This document shows, in pieces, positions 1 through 9,400 of a stretch of 64,000 nt of DNA. Numbering within the stretch: the stretch's first letter is position 1; every line of letters begins with the position of its first letter. The notes below the pieces were generated by a model. That model was given only the letters and a program-made list of their open reading frames with translations. It was not told where the DNA came from and ran no database searches. The DNA comes from PLGF01 sp052139695 (GTDB lineage: Bacteria; Verrucomicrobiota; Verrucomicrobiia; Limisphaerales; Palsa-1400): contig JBKQWF010000217.1 of NCBI GenBank assembly GCA_052139695.1, forward strand, positions 1 through 64,000, read 5' to 3'. A program made the position numbers and the translations under genes.

Positions 1-68
1 CGAGCTTCATCGAAGCATTCCTTCAACGCGGCGTATTTCTCGCGCAACCTCTTCATATCGATCAACAT
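1..68 (-). CDS. Partial transposase N-terminus, ISAzo13-like
   Basis: Only the first 22 or so codons lie in the window, starting at an ATG at 68 and running off the left edge. The peptide begins MLIDMKRLREKYAALKECFD, which resembles the start of ISAzo13-family transposases (basic residues, then LREKYAAL and an F-D/N-E pattern). The context supports a mobile element, because it points away from a glycogen phosphorylase gene that lacks its 5' part immediately to the right. The element's end should lie at about 75-125. No terminal inverted repeat or target duplication can be confirmed, since the other end is outside the window. The family assignment is from memory of the motif. Confidence 0.5.
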   Translation of the reverse strand, partial: MLIDMKRLREKYAALKECFDEA

Positions 69-120
69 GCAACTAGCATAGCACAAGCGGACAATATGTG
101 ACAGTTATTTTTGCGCGGCT

Positions 121-1002
121 CCTAAGACGCAATTCGCAGACTGGCTTAAATCCAAGACCGGTCAGGCGGTTGACCCGGACAGCATCTTCGATTGCCAAAT
201 TAAGCGCATCCATGAATACAAACGGCAACTCCTTAACGCGCTGCGGGTGGTGGTGCTCTACAATAGGATGCGGCAGAATCCGAATATCGATTCGCCGGCG
301 CGGACCTTCTTTTTCGCCGGCAAAGCGGCTCCGGCTTATCACTTGGCTAAGGTGATTATTAAGTTCATCGACAATCTCGCTGGCACCATTGACGGCGATC
401 CGGCTGTCAAGGGCCGGATGAAGGTGCTGTTTCTGCCGGAGTATTCATGCACGCTGGCCGAACGGTTGATTCCCGCAAGCGACGTTTCCAACCAGATCTC
501 GACCGCCGGTTACGAGGCAAGCGGAACGAGCAACATGAAATTCATGTTGAACGGGGCACTGACGCTTGGCACGCGAGACGGCGCGACGATTGAGATGGCC
601 GGGGAAGCGGGAGAGGACAACTTTTTCCTGTTCGGCTTGACCGCGCAGCAGGTGGCCGACAGCCGGGGTTGGTACAATCCCTATTGGCACTATCAAAACG
701 AACCCGAGACACGAGCGGCGTTGGACTTGATTTTCTCCGGCCACTTTAGTCGCAACGACCCAGGCCTCTCCCATGAATTGCAAGACACGTTGCTCGCCCG
801 TGGTGACCATTATATGCATCTGGCGGATTTAAAGTCCTACCTCGAGGCGGACCAGAAGCTGGTGCAAACATACGTTGACCGGGACGCTTGGGTGCGCAAG
901 GCGATTCTGAATGTGGCCGCGTCCGGAAAATTTTCGAGCGACCGAACCATCGCCGAATATGCCGGAGAAATCTGGAACGCCAAACCATGTCCAGTTGTAT
1001 GA
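121..1002 (+). pseudogene. glgP: Glycogen/maltodextrin phosphorylase, 5'-truncated
   Basis: The reading frame from about 121 to the stop at 1000-1002 encodes the C-terminal third of a family GT35 alpha-glucan phosphorylase, which releases glucose-1-phosphate from glycogen. Visible hallmarks are the VDPDSIFDCQIKRIHEYKRQ segment and the pyridoxal-phosphate lysine motif GTSNMKFMLNGALTLGT. The full family is about 800 residues; about 290 remain. In-frame sequence upstream is interrupted by a TAG at 79-81 and loses similarity at about 120, where the transposase end begins. The remaining sequence is undamaged, so the truncation is probably recent. An ATG at 247 opens a frame but is internal to the catalytic domain and unlikely to give a working enzyme. 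Confidence 0.85.
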
Positions 1003-1164
1003 TGAAAGGGGCGGCCATTTTCAAGAAGGCGCGTCCACGCCCGCGACGCACCGTGAGAGAAACAAAAGTGAGAAAACCATGAAAACAACACCTCAAGCCT
1101 CGGAACTGGTTCAGCGGATCATCCCTAGTTGGGCGATAAACCCACCTTTCATCACTACGACACA

Positions 1165-3165
1165 ATGAGACCCAGAGGTAGCTTTCTCTTTCTGTTTCTT
1201 GCCGCCTTGGGCTGCCTCGTGCTTGAATCCGCCCTGGCGCAACCGATCATGGGCGCGGTAACCAACGCGTCGCCAGGAACGGCTCCCCAACGCAAGGTCG
1301 CAGATTGCATTATCCTGCCCAACGGATTCAATGACCCCATCGAACCCTTCAATCGTGCGATTTGGGGTTTCAATAAGGGATTTATGACCTGGGCGGTCAG
1401 GCCGGCCTCAAGGGTCTATCGGCGGGTCGTGATTAAGCCGGTGCGAAGGGGGATCGGGAGAATGGGCAAAAACATGACCTATCCAGACCGCCTGCTGAAC
1501 AACCTGTTGCAAGGAAACTGGGGGGGAAGCTGGCAGGAAACGGAACGCTGCCTTTGTAACACTGTGCTTGGCCTGGGGGGATTCTTCGATGTGGCGACGC
1601 ATTTGGGCCTGCCGAAGAATGACGCGGATTTTGGCCAGACTTTCATGAAATGGGGCTGGCAGCCCGGGTTTTATCTAATGCTGCCTATCTTCGGACCAAG
1701 CGACAACCGGGATGCCGTTGGCTTGGCAGGGGACACCGCCGCGGAACCGCAGACCTACTTCTTCCCTTACGATTTGATCGGTTCCGGGGCAACGGCCAAT
1801 GATTTCAGTGACACCGTGGAAGGGCTGGTCTGTTTTAGCCAAGCCGAGGCCGATTCCTATTCGATCCTGCAATCCGCGTGGAGCTTCCGACACGAAAATC
1901 GGAAGGTGGACATGCGTGTGACTGGAAGCCAGGACGAAGCGGCGCTGGAGACTCTCCAATCCGTTCTTTTCAGTTATACGAACGCCGAGTTTCCGGCCCG
2001 GGGCACAACCCGATCGGTCTTAATCCCCACCACGGGCAAGAAACTGGACTTCACGTTTTGGCTCCAAGCAAATCACGCACCTGTAGTATATATTGTTCCC
2101 GGTTACGGCGCCCATCGTTTGGCCGGGAACGAGTTGGGGCTGGCGGAACTTGTTTACCAGAAAGGCTTCTCCGCCGCGTGCATTAGCAGCACGTTCCATC
2201 CCGAATTCATGGAACACGCTTCGACCACGGACCTCCCCTCCTACCCTCCCGCCGATGTTCGCGACCTGCAAGTCGCTCTGGCCGAAATCGACCGCCGTTT
2301 GGACGCAGTCTATCGGCATCGCTTAGGCTCAAGGGTGCTGATGGGTTACTCCATGGGGGCTTTCCAGTCGTTGTGCCTGGCGGCGCAGGCGGTTACCAAC
2401 GAGGCTCACCCGGTCAGATTTGAGCGTTATGTCGCTATCGATTCACCGGTTAATCTGCGGTATAGCGTGACCAATTTGGACCAGTTTTACCTCGCGCCTT
2501 TAGCCTGGCCCGCTGAAGAGCGCACCGCCGGCATCGAAAACACGCTCATCAAGGTTGCCACCTTGAGTGCGCAGTCTCCTAAGCCGGGCTCTGTCCTGCC
2601 CTTCAATGCCATCGAAAGCCGGTTCCTGATCGGCTTGGGCCTTCGTCTGACCCTGCGAGACATGATATTCAGCAGCCAGTTGCGTCACAACCAAGGCGTG
2701 CTGAAACACCCGCTCGAAAAATCAAACCGCCGCGCGGCTTACGATGAAATCATGCGGTACTCCTTTTCGGATTATATCGATGAATTTGCGATTCCTTATG
2801 ACGAGGCCAGGGGCATTGACATGGCGAATCCGGAGATTGAAACGAAAGCGACAGATCTGCGCGCCTACGCGGACGAGCTGAAGGGGAACCGCAATATCCG
2901 GCTCATCGTGAACCGGAACGACTTTGTCCTTTCGGCTGAGGATCTTGCGTGGATTGAAGCTACTTTCGACCCCACGGAAGTGACACTCTTCGAGCATGGG
3001 GGCCATTTAGGCAACCTCTACCAGCCAGCCGTTCAACGCGCCATTCTTGGGGCGCTCGACGGATTGGGGGCATCCCGAGGGACGCCAATAAAGAAGCCTC
3101 GGCTGATCTCAGTTCCACGACCCCGCGAAGACTCAGAGCACGGGCGCTGGATTGGCACGAATTGA
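1165..3165 (+). CDS. MlaA-type lipid transport protein fused to alpha/beta hydrolase
   Basis: This 666-residue protein has two parts. Residues about 50-240 match MlaA/VacJ, the outer-membrane protein that removes mislocalised phospholipids from the outer leaflet: NDPIEPFNRAIWGFN, LLNNLLQGNW, LGLGGFFDVAT, GLPKNDADFGQTF and a GPSDNRDAVGL block are all present. Residues about 300-665 look like an alpha/beta hydrolase: a VPGYGAH oxyanion-type strand, a GYSMG nucleophile elbow (Ser about 396), a candidate Asp about 586 in NRND and a candidate His about 614 in HGGH. The ATG at 1165 gives a clean signal peptide ending ALAQ; an upstream in-frame TTG at 1129 is less likely. A canonical lipobox is not seen, unlike typical MlaA. 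The hydrolase substrate is unknown; a phospholipid is an inference. Confidence 0.8.
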   Translation: MRPRGSFLFLFLAALGCLVLESALAQPIMGAVTNASPGTAPQRKVADCIILPNGFNDPIEPFNRAIWGFNKGFMTWAVRPASRVYRRVVIKPVRRGIGRMGKNMTYPDRLLNNLLQGNWGGSWQETERCLCNTVLGLGGFFDVATHLGLPKNDADFGQTFMKWGWQPGFYLMLPIFGPSDNRDAVGLAGDTAAEPQTYFFPYDLIGSGATANDFSDTVEGLVCFSQAEADSYSILQSAWSFRHENRKVDMRVTGSQDEAALETLQSVLFSYTNAEFPARGTTRSVLIPTTGKKLDFTFWLQANHAPVVYIVPGYGAHRLAGNELGLAELVYQKGFSAACISSTFHPEFMEHASTTDLPSYPPADVRDLQVALAEIDRRLDAVYRHRLGSRVLMGYSMGAFQSLCLAAQAVTNEAHPVRFERYVAIDSPVNLRYSVTNLDQFYLAPLAWPAEERTAGIENTLIKVATLSAQSPKPGSVLPFNAIESRFLIGLGLRLTLRDMIFSSQLRHNQGVLKHPLEKSNRRAAYDEIMRYSFSDYIDEFAIPYDEARGIDMANPEIETKATDLRAYADELKGNRNIRLIVNRNDFVLSAEDLAWIEATFDPTEVTLFEHGGHLGNLYQPAVQRAILGALDGLGASRGTPIKKPRLISVPRPREDSEHGRWIGTN

Positions 3166-3272
3166 ATCCGTACGATCAGCGCTCCAGCGTTGTGCGGCAG
3201 ACCTGTGCGGGGCGGCAGCTTGACGCATGGCGACGGACTTGATCTGGCGGGTCCGGGTATCAGCGTGACTAT

Positions 3273-5309
3273 TCAGATTATTCTCGTATGGCCAGCATCA
3301 AGTTCTTTTTGCGCCGCCCGTAACGCTGCCAGCATCTCGGCGGCGCTGGCGTAACGCTGGCGAGCTTCGGGCTGGCAAGCTTTGCAAATAATCACGTTCA
3401 GGCGCATGAATTCAGCATCCTTGACGAGCGCAGTTGAAATCTCCGCGAACGATTGCGGATCTTTGCCAGTGCTAATCACGTAGAGCATCTTGCCCATGGC
3501 GTAAATGTCCGCTAACTGCGTGCCTGGCGGTTCGGGCGGTGGTGGCATATATGGCAGGGTTCCCACCACCGTGCCGTCCGAAGTGGCCTCCCTCATCAAT
3601 CCAATGTCCGCGAGCTTGGGCTTGCCATTCACCAAAACGATGTTCGATGGCTTAATGTCACGATGCGCCAACCCTTGTTGATGAAGAAAGTGCAGCGGCT
3701 CCAGTAGTTTGATGCCGATGCGAATGCACTCCAACGGGAGCAATCGTCCTTCCGCCGCCTGATGGCAAACGCTGGCCAGATCCCGGGGCTTGTAGGGCTC
3801 GCCCTTTTGTTGCCAATCCGGGTCGAGCGGGTCGCCTAATTCCATGACATAATAGAAGTAACCTTGCTGGTCGTTGCGGTTGACGTAATCAATGTGCAGC
3901 AGGCTGGGATGCAGGTTGGAAACCGGCTTATAACTCTTGATGCCGCGGAACTCGCGCTCATAGGCGGTTCCGTCTTTGAAGTTGGCTCGTTCAATTTCCT
4001 TGAGTGCCTGGAAATGTCCCAAGGCATCGCGCACCAGCCAGACTTTGCCATAGGCCCCCTTGCCGAGAGGTCCGCCCACGGTGGCAAAGCCGGGGAATCG
4101 CTCGTGAATAACAACGACCGGCCGCTTCCCGGAAGCCCAGGCCCACGCCAGCGCGCAGGGCACTTGGCCGCCCGCGATGACCAGCCAGGGGAACCAGTAA
4201 TTGCTGTAGTAACTCCATGAAACGAATACCAGCATCGTCCCCAGGGCAATTCCGGCCGCTGCCAGGCCGGACAAAAAAGGCTTCAATTGGCAAAGGCCGC
4301 CCCCGATCAAAACTCCCGCAAGCACCAGCAGTGCGGCCTCGCTCCATGCGGGAAGCCGTCGCAGCCAGTCGCCATTGATCAGGTTAAGAAAAGTCACGGC
4401 AAGGATTTCCATGCCGCCGACGTCTTCGCCGTAAGGCGTGCGGAATGTGTCCAACCGGGTGGAGTTGGTGTCGCTTATATCCGGCTTATTGCCGATGAAG
4501 ACAGTTTTGCCGCGAAAAGAGTCCGGCCCGTTGGAGAGAGCGGACATTGCCAGATGATAGCTGAAGGTTTCCCATCCGCCGCCGCGGGGGCCATAGTAAC
4601 GCAACCATTGTTCTTGCGGATGTTCTTCTTGCGGCAGCTTGTCCGGGGGAGCGCCGGCCAGAAGCGCGGCCGTCCACGGCAGGCTTGGAAAACCGCTCAC
4701 GGGCGCGGGAAACGGCCAATGGCGCCGAACCGGTTTGTTGGGCTGGTCATCCGAGAGCTTCACCTCGCCCAGGCCCCACTTGGTGGCAGCTTCCAAAAAG
4801 AGTTTCCTCGGCAGCGCCACCTCGATCGTTTCCGTCCCGGGACGCGCCGGTGTTTGGACCTCGGCCTTCAACACCACGTTCCCGTGCCGCCGCATGGCGG
4901 CGGCCAGAAGGTTGTCGGTGGGCGCATCGCGAGGTTCATCAAAGAAAAGATCGAAAACCACCAGCGGGCAGGAGGCCTTGGCAAGCTGGTTCAACAATTG
5001 CGCGTGCAAGGCACGGTTCCAAAGTTCGCGGGTCTGGCCCAGCGCGCGGCAGGCGGCGTTGTCCATCTCAATGAGCACGACTTGATTAGTGACGCCGCGG
5101 GTGCCGAAACGGAAGAGCAAGTCGTAGCTGGCGTTTACCCAGGGATCGCCCAGCATCGTTCCCCAAAGCAGCAGGCCGACCAGCGCCGTCAACCCCGCGC
5201 CCGCGAGAGAGGACTTCGTGAGGCCTTTTTTGATGCCGGCGCCGCCCGTCACAACCTTCCTCCAAACTGACACCGCGACAAAACGGAACGCCCTGTTCCG
5301 GCCAAACAA
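3273..5309 (-). CDS. CHASE2-domain transmembrane Ser/Thr protein kinase
   Basis: This 678-residue membrane kinase has an N-terminal membrane anchor (about 37-53), an extracytoplasmic CHASE2 sensor (about 55-310, with VVLIEMDN and PLVVFDLFFDEP), two or three membrane helices (about 325-395) and a cytoplasmic Hanks-type kinase domain (about 410-665). Kinase motifs visible are a Gly-rich loop GKGAYGKVW, the ATP-binding Lys in ALKEIE and the catalytic loop HRDIKPSN. The DFG motif reads DIG, a tolerated variant that keeps the metal-binding Asp. The APE region is Pro-rich (YMPPPPEPPG) and unusual. It probably phosphorylates cytoplasmic proteins in response to an external signal. It is transcribed alone, toward the MlaA fusion gene. 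Confidence 0.85.
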   Translation of the reverse strand: MFGRNRAFRFVAVSVWRKVVTGGAGIKKGLTKSSLAGAGLTALVGLLLWGTMLGDPWVNASYDLLFRFGTRGVTNQVVLIEMDNAACRALGQTRELWNRALHAQLLNQLAKASCPLVVFDLFFDEPRDAPTDNLLAAAMRRHGNVVLKAEVQTPARPGTETIEVALPRKLFLEAATKWGLGEVKLSDDQPNKPVRRHWPFPAPVSGFPSLPWTAALLAGAPPDKLPQEEHPQEQWLRYYGPRGGGWETFSYHLAMSALSNGPDSFRGKTVFIGNKPDISDTNSTRLDTFRTPYGEDVGGMEILAVTFLNLINGDWLRRLPAWSEAALLVLAGVLIGGGLCQLKPFLSGLAAAGIALGTMLVFVSWSYYSNYWFPWLVIAGGQVPCALAWAWASGKRPVVVIHERFPGFATVGGPLGKGAYGKVWLVRDALGHFQALKEIERANFKDGTAYEREFRGIKSYKPVSNLHPSLLHIDYVNRNDQQGYFYYVMELGDPLDPDWQQKGEPYKPRDLASVCHQAAEGRLLPLECIRIGIKLLEPLHFLHQQGLAHRDIKPSNIVLVNGKPKLADIGLMREATSDGTVVGTLPYMPPPPEPPGTQLADIYAMGKMLYVISTGKDPQSFAEISTALVKDAEFMRLNVIICKACQPEARQRYASAAEMLAALRAAQKELDAGHTRII

Positions 5310-5527
5310 AATGCTCCGCGGAGTCTTGAACCCATGACGCAGCCGAGTTTAGCGGATCTTCGGCTTGAACAAAGTGTTTTTAGATATCCTATTTTTATTT
5401 ACAAGCTAGCCTTCTTCTAGTAAAATAGGCCCTGAATGGCGGCCCGGCATCCAGTTTGACCGCCGGCACGGGGTCGGCGAGTTTCAGGCCGCGGGAGAAG
5501 GAAAACCAAAATATGGAAGGGAAACCT

Positions 5528-6397
5528 ATGATCAGAGAGATTCCAAAAATGATTGCGGCGGTGGCGACCGCGGGCCTCGTTACGATTTTGACAGGTTGCC
5601 GCCACGCCCCCGTCGGACGGACGTCGTTGAGCGGCGAATGCGTTTGCGAGGAAAACCTAAGGGCACATCTGGCGACAATTCTCTGCCAGCCGCTGGATGT
5701 GGAAGTAGCTTCAGGACAGACAACGGCAGTTTTTGAGGTTAAGGCGGTCCCGGCAAGCGCCGGGGACGAACTGTCTTATCAGTGGTATTTCAATGACAGC
5801 CCCATCGAACCGACCAACAAAAGCTATAGCGCGGGCAGCATGATGACTCCGCGTTTGATCGTGTTGGATCCTTCAACCAATCAAGCCGGCTTTTACCATT
5901 GCGAGATTGATTCCACCAACGCCAATGGCGCCAGCTTTCACAACTTGCCCCAGAAAACTCGGACCTCCACACGGTGGGCCGCGCTCGGTCTAGCCGGAAC
6001 ATGGCGGATGAGCGGGCTCGAGAGTGGCATCACCACACCCACGCAGCCTCTGCCTCCTGCTGGCAGTCCCCAAAAAAGCTCATGCAATGGGTCCACTTAC
6101 TGTACGTGGGTGTCATTCTACAATGGAGGCAATGGTTATCCTGTGAATCAAGGTGTCAATTATATCACGATAATGGCTAGCGGTGCGACCGTACCGAACC
6201 GTCAATACTTTGTGGAGGTTTATGACTTTTCCTCTCCCCATCCGATATGTTCAACTCTCACTACGGGGAGCACCACCTGCGTTAGCTTTCCTGGGGTGAG
6301 CTCGGAAAAGTATGTGTTTACCGTCTGTTTCCTGAATTCCACGTATTGCAAGAAGCTGATTTCCATGAATGTTTCCAGTTCGGCAACTGCGCCTTAG
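5528..6397 (+). CDS. Secreted lipoprotein with Ig-like domain
   Basis: The ATG at 5528 follows a good ribosome-binding site (GGAAGGG, six bases upstream), so it is preferred over the in-frame TTG at 5456 and the ATG at 5513. The product has a lipoprotein signal ending LTGC, predicting lipid attachment at this Cys after about 23 residues. Residues about 65-140 form an Ig-like fold of the PKD/Ig type (SYQWYFND and a GFYHCEI strand, a typical W...YxC pattern). The C-terminal half has several closely spaced Cys pairs (SSCNGSTYC, CSTLTTGSTTC, VCFLNSTYC), suggesting disulfides outside the cytoplasm. No enzymatic motif is seen. It is probably a surface or periplasmic structural or binding protein. 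Confidence 0.65.
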   Translation: MIREIPKMIAAVATAGLVTILTGCRHAPVGRTSLSGECVCEENLRAHLATILCQPLDVEVASGQTTAVFEVKAVPASAGDELSYQWYFNDSPIEPTNKSYSAGSMMTPRLIVLDPSTNQAGFYHCEIDSTNANGASFHNLPQKTRTSTRWAALGLAGTWRMSGLESGITTPTQPLPPAGSPQKSSCNGSTYCTWVSFYNGGNGYPVNQGVNYITIMASGATVPNRQYFVEVYDFSSPHPICSTLTTGSTTCVSFPGVSSEKYVFTVCFLNSTYCKKLISMNVSSSATAP

Positions 6398-6434
6398 GAA
6401 GCGAGTTCATAATGGAAGTTCCTGGCAAGCCCGG

Positions 6435-9400
6435 CTAAAAATTAAACTGCAACCGCGCCGCAAAAGTGCGCTGGCGCGGAAGATTGGGATAGAGATTAAT
6501 GGGGGAAAGACAGTAATCCTGTCCAGTGATGTTCAAGACGCCGAGGGAGATTTCAACGCGCCGCCGCGGCGAACGGTAGCCCATCTGGGCGTTGGCCTGC
6601 CAAAACTGATCGCCTGGGAAAGAGGACAAATCCTCGCCCAAATCCTGACGCCACCATTCTCCCTCGATGCTGGCAAAGAAACCACTCGGATGCTGAAACG
6701 AGGCGTCCAGACTGACCAGGTGCAAGAGACCGCACAGGTCCGAGCTATTACCAAGGGCCGGCCCTACTTGGGGAAATACAGTAGAGAGACGCGCGTCTGC
6801 CAACCGATAGCGCGCCCCGAGACTGAAATAATTCCCGAACAACTGATGAAGAGAAAAATCCAAAGAACATTCTTGAAACACCAACTGCTCCGGCAATTGA
6901 ATCGCCGGCCCATAACCCCCGGATTCCACACGGGAAAAACCGCCCACCGACTGATCCGCCGTTGAGCGGAGGAACTCCGCCGACAACGCCAGGTACGTGC
7001 CCCGGTTAAAGCGGCGTTCGAGGGAAAGATCAGCCGTTTCAAAGCGCGCGCCGCCGATGCCTCCAACGAGGGAGGCAGGCATGACACTCGTATAAGCCTG
7101 CGTGAAGCCGGCCACTTGTGTCGGTTCCAGGCGCAGGCTTTGATCCAGATTGGCTCCTCCCAGGGACTGGGTATAAGCGGCGCGAACCGCGGAGCCGGAT
7201 GCCGGCTCCCAAACTAAGCCCGCTTTTGGCGAAACTTGATTCTGGACCTTTTCCTGGTTGGACAACGGCGCAAAGAGTGCGTTTTCGGGCAAGATCTGGT
7301 AATCATACGCCAACCCGCCAATTAAACAAAGTTGGCGCGTCAAGTGCCAGTATTCGTAGAGGTAGGGTGTGATACGCAGCGAATATGTCAGAAATGACTG
7401 ATTGATGACGAATTGCTGGGGGAAATAAATCGGGTACAAAGTCTTGTCGGTTGGAGACTGTTCATTGGCCAGATGATCGGAGCCGATTTGCAGACGAATT
7501 CCGGCAATGGTTTGAAATTGAGAAATACTGGCTAAATGCTGAACTTCGAAGGAATCCACCATCAGCCGGTTTTCAAAATTCTCCATGAGGTTCTCCTGGG
7601 TGAATAAAAATGGAGAGGCCCCTTTGGTCGGGCTTCCCAGCAAGTAGGTCTGGCCAATCTGGTCCGAAAACGAGAGCGTGTCGTTGAAGATGCTCGCCAG
7701 TAAAAGTGTCTGCTGAGTGTCACTCCATTTGTGATCGAGTCCCGCCAAGACACTGGGTTCCTGTTTCTCATGCGCGTCTAAACTGGTGTCTGCCTGGCTC
7801 GGGTCGTAGCGCTGGGAAAGGTCTCCGCTCGTTTGATGGAAATCCAGGGCCTCGATAAACAGACCATCGCTTGGAGTCAGCATTTGTTTTACTTTAACAG
7901 ACAATTGCAAGCTCTCCTGGCCGCCGTTAGGAGTCTGGCCGGGGTCATTACTGTAATCCGATTCAATCGCGTAGCTGCTGTCCCGCAAGGTGCCGTATTG
8001 CGCGGCATATTGCGACCACGCCCCCCGGCTCAAGTATTCCGTGCTTGAACTGAATCCCATCGTGTCCTGCTGAAACAAGCTGGTGTATTCCTGCTGGGTG
8101 ACGGGTTGCGCCAAAAGGCGTCCGTCCGCCGGGCCGAGCAAACTTGCCAGGAGATATTCGCTGAATGCAGGCGTCTCATAGCGCAGGTCAAACGGACTCT
8201 GCTCGCGCAATTGCTCATAGCTGTTGGCCAGGAATAGATGGGCGGAGAAGTTGGCGTAGTCCGCCGCGACAGCCCGGCCCGCCTCGCGTACCGCCACGTC
8301 GCTGAGGCCGGCTTCATCATAAATCCGCGCCAGGTTCGCGCTCCGCACGGCGCTGTCCTGGTCGAGGAGCAATTGGGACCGATAGACACTGCGATTGGTG
8401 TTCAATTCCTGCGATTTCTCCAGATCTCGGACGGCTTCGTTGAGGCGGTTGTCCTGCTCTTCGAGCAACGCCGAGTACAGCCAGGCGGTCGGGTCATTGG
8501 GATCCAAGCGTTCCGCAATGTGCAGTTCTTTGAAAGCCCGCCGGTCGTCGCCGGTGTCGCTCCAGGCCTTGGCCAGATAACTCCGCAGCCCGGCCCGTTG
8601 CGGTTCCATCGCGGCAGCAATGAGCAGATCTTCACGGCCTCCTTTGAGGTCGCCACGCCGGATGCGGCACAAACCCCGTCCCAGCCACGCATTGGCCAAG
8701 GCAGAGTCCACCGCCATCGCGCGATCGAACCATTCGACCGCCTCGCGCGGTTGGTTTCGCGCGGCGAGCAAAAAGCCTTTCACCGCCAGGGCCTGGGCGT
8801 TGCGCCCGGAAAGTTGAAGAGCTTTGCCCAAGGCCTCCGACGCGCGATCGGTGCGACCAAAGCTGAATTCAAGCTCGGCCACGCGCTCCCAGCCGAAGCC
8901 AAAGTTGGTATCGGCAGTCACCGCTTGCCTGGCCAGACTTAACGCGGCGGGCAAGGAGACGCCGGCGATGGCGCGAGACTGTTCAAAATAGGAAGCGGCC
9001 AGAAATTCGCTCGCCATCTGGCTTTTGAGGGGGGACGGGCCCGGTTCGTGTTTGACGGCGGCGATCAGAGTGCGTAGGGCGATGGCAAGCCGTTGGGAAA
9101 CACTTGTGGCTGGGAGCAACGAAAGTTCCGTCTCTGCCTCGGCCACCTGGCTCGCCCCGAGCAGCAACGCCGCGTGATAGACTCTTGCGGCGTCGGAAGC
9201 GGGTTGGCGCGCGTCCGGGTATTTCGCCAGCGCCGCGAGCAAATCACCGTCGCGATAGGCCGCCAGGGAATCGCCAAAGCTCCTTTGCTCCTCGGTCGCC
9301 AGAGGGAGGTCGCTCAGATCAAGAATGCCGGGATAATAGAAGCACCATTGCAAAATGTTTTTCGCGATGAAACCGGAGGTGACGGACGGCGCGCGGCCCC

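Noticed and set aside
3140..3175. TTGGCAC motif suggesting a sigma-54 promoter
   Set aside because: The downstream TTGC element at the right spacing is missing and the site is inside the end of a coding gene.
4287..5270. Long frame (327 codons) antisense to the CHASE2 kinase
   Set aside because: The opposite strand encodes clear CHASE2 sequence; the antisense frame has no domain or signal and is a by-product of GC-rich codon use.
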